The notes beneath the pieces were generated by a model. The model saw nothing but the letters and a program-made list of their open reading frames with translations, was not told the DNA's origin and did no database searches. A stretch of DNA of 5,382 nucleotides from Bacillota bacterium (lineage in GTDB: Bacteria > Bacillota > Dethiobacteria > DTU022 > JAAZDU01), in NCBI GenBank assembly GCA_012512665.1, contig JAAZDU010000249.1, positions 1 to 5,382 of the forward strand, written 5' to 3'. Made by a program: the position numbers and the translations under genes. Shown here one piece after another: positions 5,276 through 5,382 of this stretch; position 1 is the first letter of the stretch, and the number at the start of each line of letters is the position of its first letter.

Positions 5276-5382
5276 GCTTAAGTTTTTGCTTCAGGTGTTC
5301 GATAATTTCCTCAGTATCCATAATTTCGCAGTAAATCTTGTTGATTATCGTTAGCTCCCATCGATGCAACTCATCAGTCCCC
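5271..5382 (-). CDS. C-terminal end of an unrecognised protein (start beyond window)
   Basis: An open frame enters from the right edge and ends at TAA (5273-5271), giving 36 residues that begin GTDELHRWELTIINKIYCEI and end in a charged helix rich in Glu, Lys and Leu (EEIIEHLKQKLKL). Composition and helical pattern look like genuine coding sequence, and the other minus-strand frames here are interrupted early. I do not recognise the family and no motif is present. It runs in the same direction as the permease, about 84 bases upstream, and could share its transcript. Confidence 0.6.
   Translation of the reverse strand, partial: GTDELHRWELTIINKIYCEIMDTEEIIEHLKQKLKL

Overview
The window looks like a piece of a low-to-moderate GC Firmicutes chromosome, probably an anaerobic Clostridia (Peptococcaceae-like) genome. 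The grounds are strong AAGGAGG-type ribosome binding sites, frequent non-ATG starts, tRNA genes that encode their CCA ends, and a paired mtnP-mtnA methylthioadenosine salvage operon. The lineage is inferred from style and gene content, not from a marker gene.

Layout, left to right. Positions 1-1034 (minus) hold mtnA, methylthioribose-1-phosphate isomerase, cut by the left edge a few residues before its end. Positions 1049-1852 (minus) hold mtnP, a methylthioadenosine phosphorylase-family enzyme directly upstream of mtnA. Its purine-site residues (Asn-Tyr-Ala instead of Asp-Tyr-Asp) predict 6-oxopurine substrates such as methylthioinosine. The reading frame has no ATG, GTG or TTG at the position set by its Shine-Dalgarno sequence. 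Positions 1955-2950 (minus) hold a cytoplasmic TPR-repeat protein of unknown function. A divergent intergenic region carries a near-consensus plus-strand promoter (3123-3151) that drives a four-gene tRNA cluster: Thr(TGT), Tyr(GTA), Lys(TTT), Leu(CAG), 3174-3566. The cluster ends in a long, perfectly symmetrical terminator (3580-3637). A second hairpin (3704-3741) serves the convergent gene at 3771-5186 (minus), a 471-residue APC-superfamily amino acid/polyamine permease with an unusual first membrane segment. The right edge holds the last 36 codons of an unrecognised minus-strand gene.

How the genes work together: mtnP and mtnA form two consecutive steps of methylthioadenosine recycling (thioether nucleoside to methylthioribose-1-phosphate to methylthioribulose-1-phosphate). 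If MtnP really prefers methylthioinosine, a separate MTA deaminase is required, and the DNA just beyond the left edge is the first place to look for it. The TPR gene, the tRNA cluster and the permease have no evident functional tie to the salvage genes.

No wholly new system is visible. The points most worth a second look are the start codon and the substrate-site substitutions of mtnP, the alternative foldings of the tRNA terminator, and non-Watson-Crick pairs at the same T-stem position in two of the four tRNAs. No stretch longer than about 210 bases lacks a gene.
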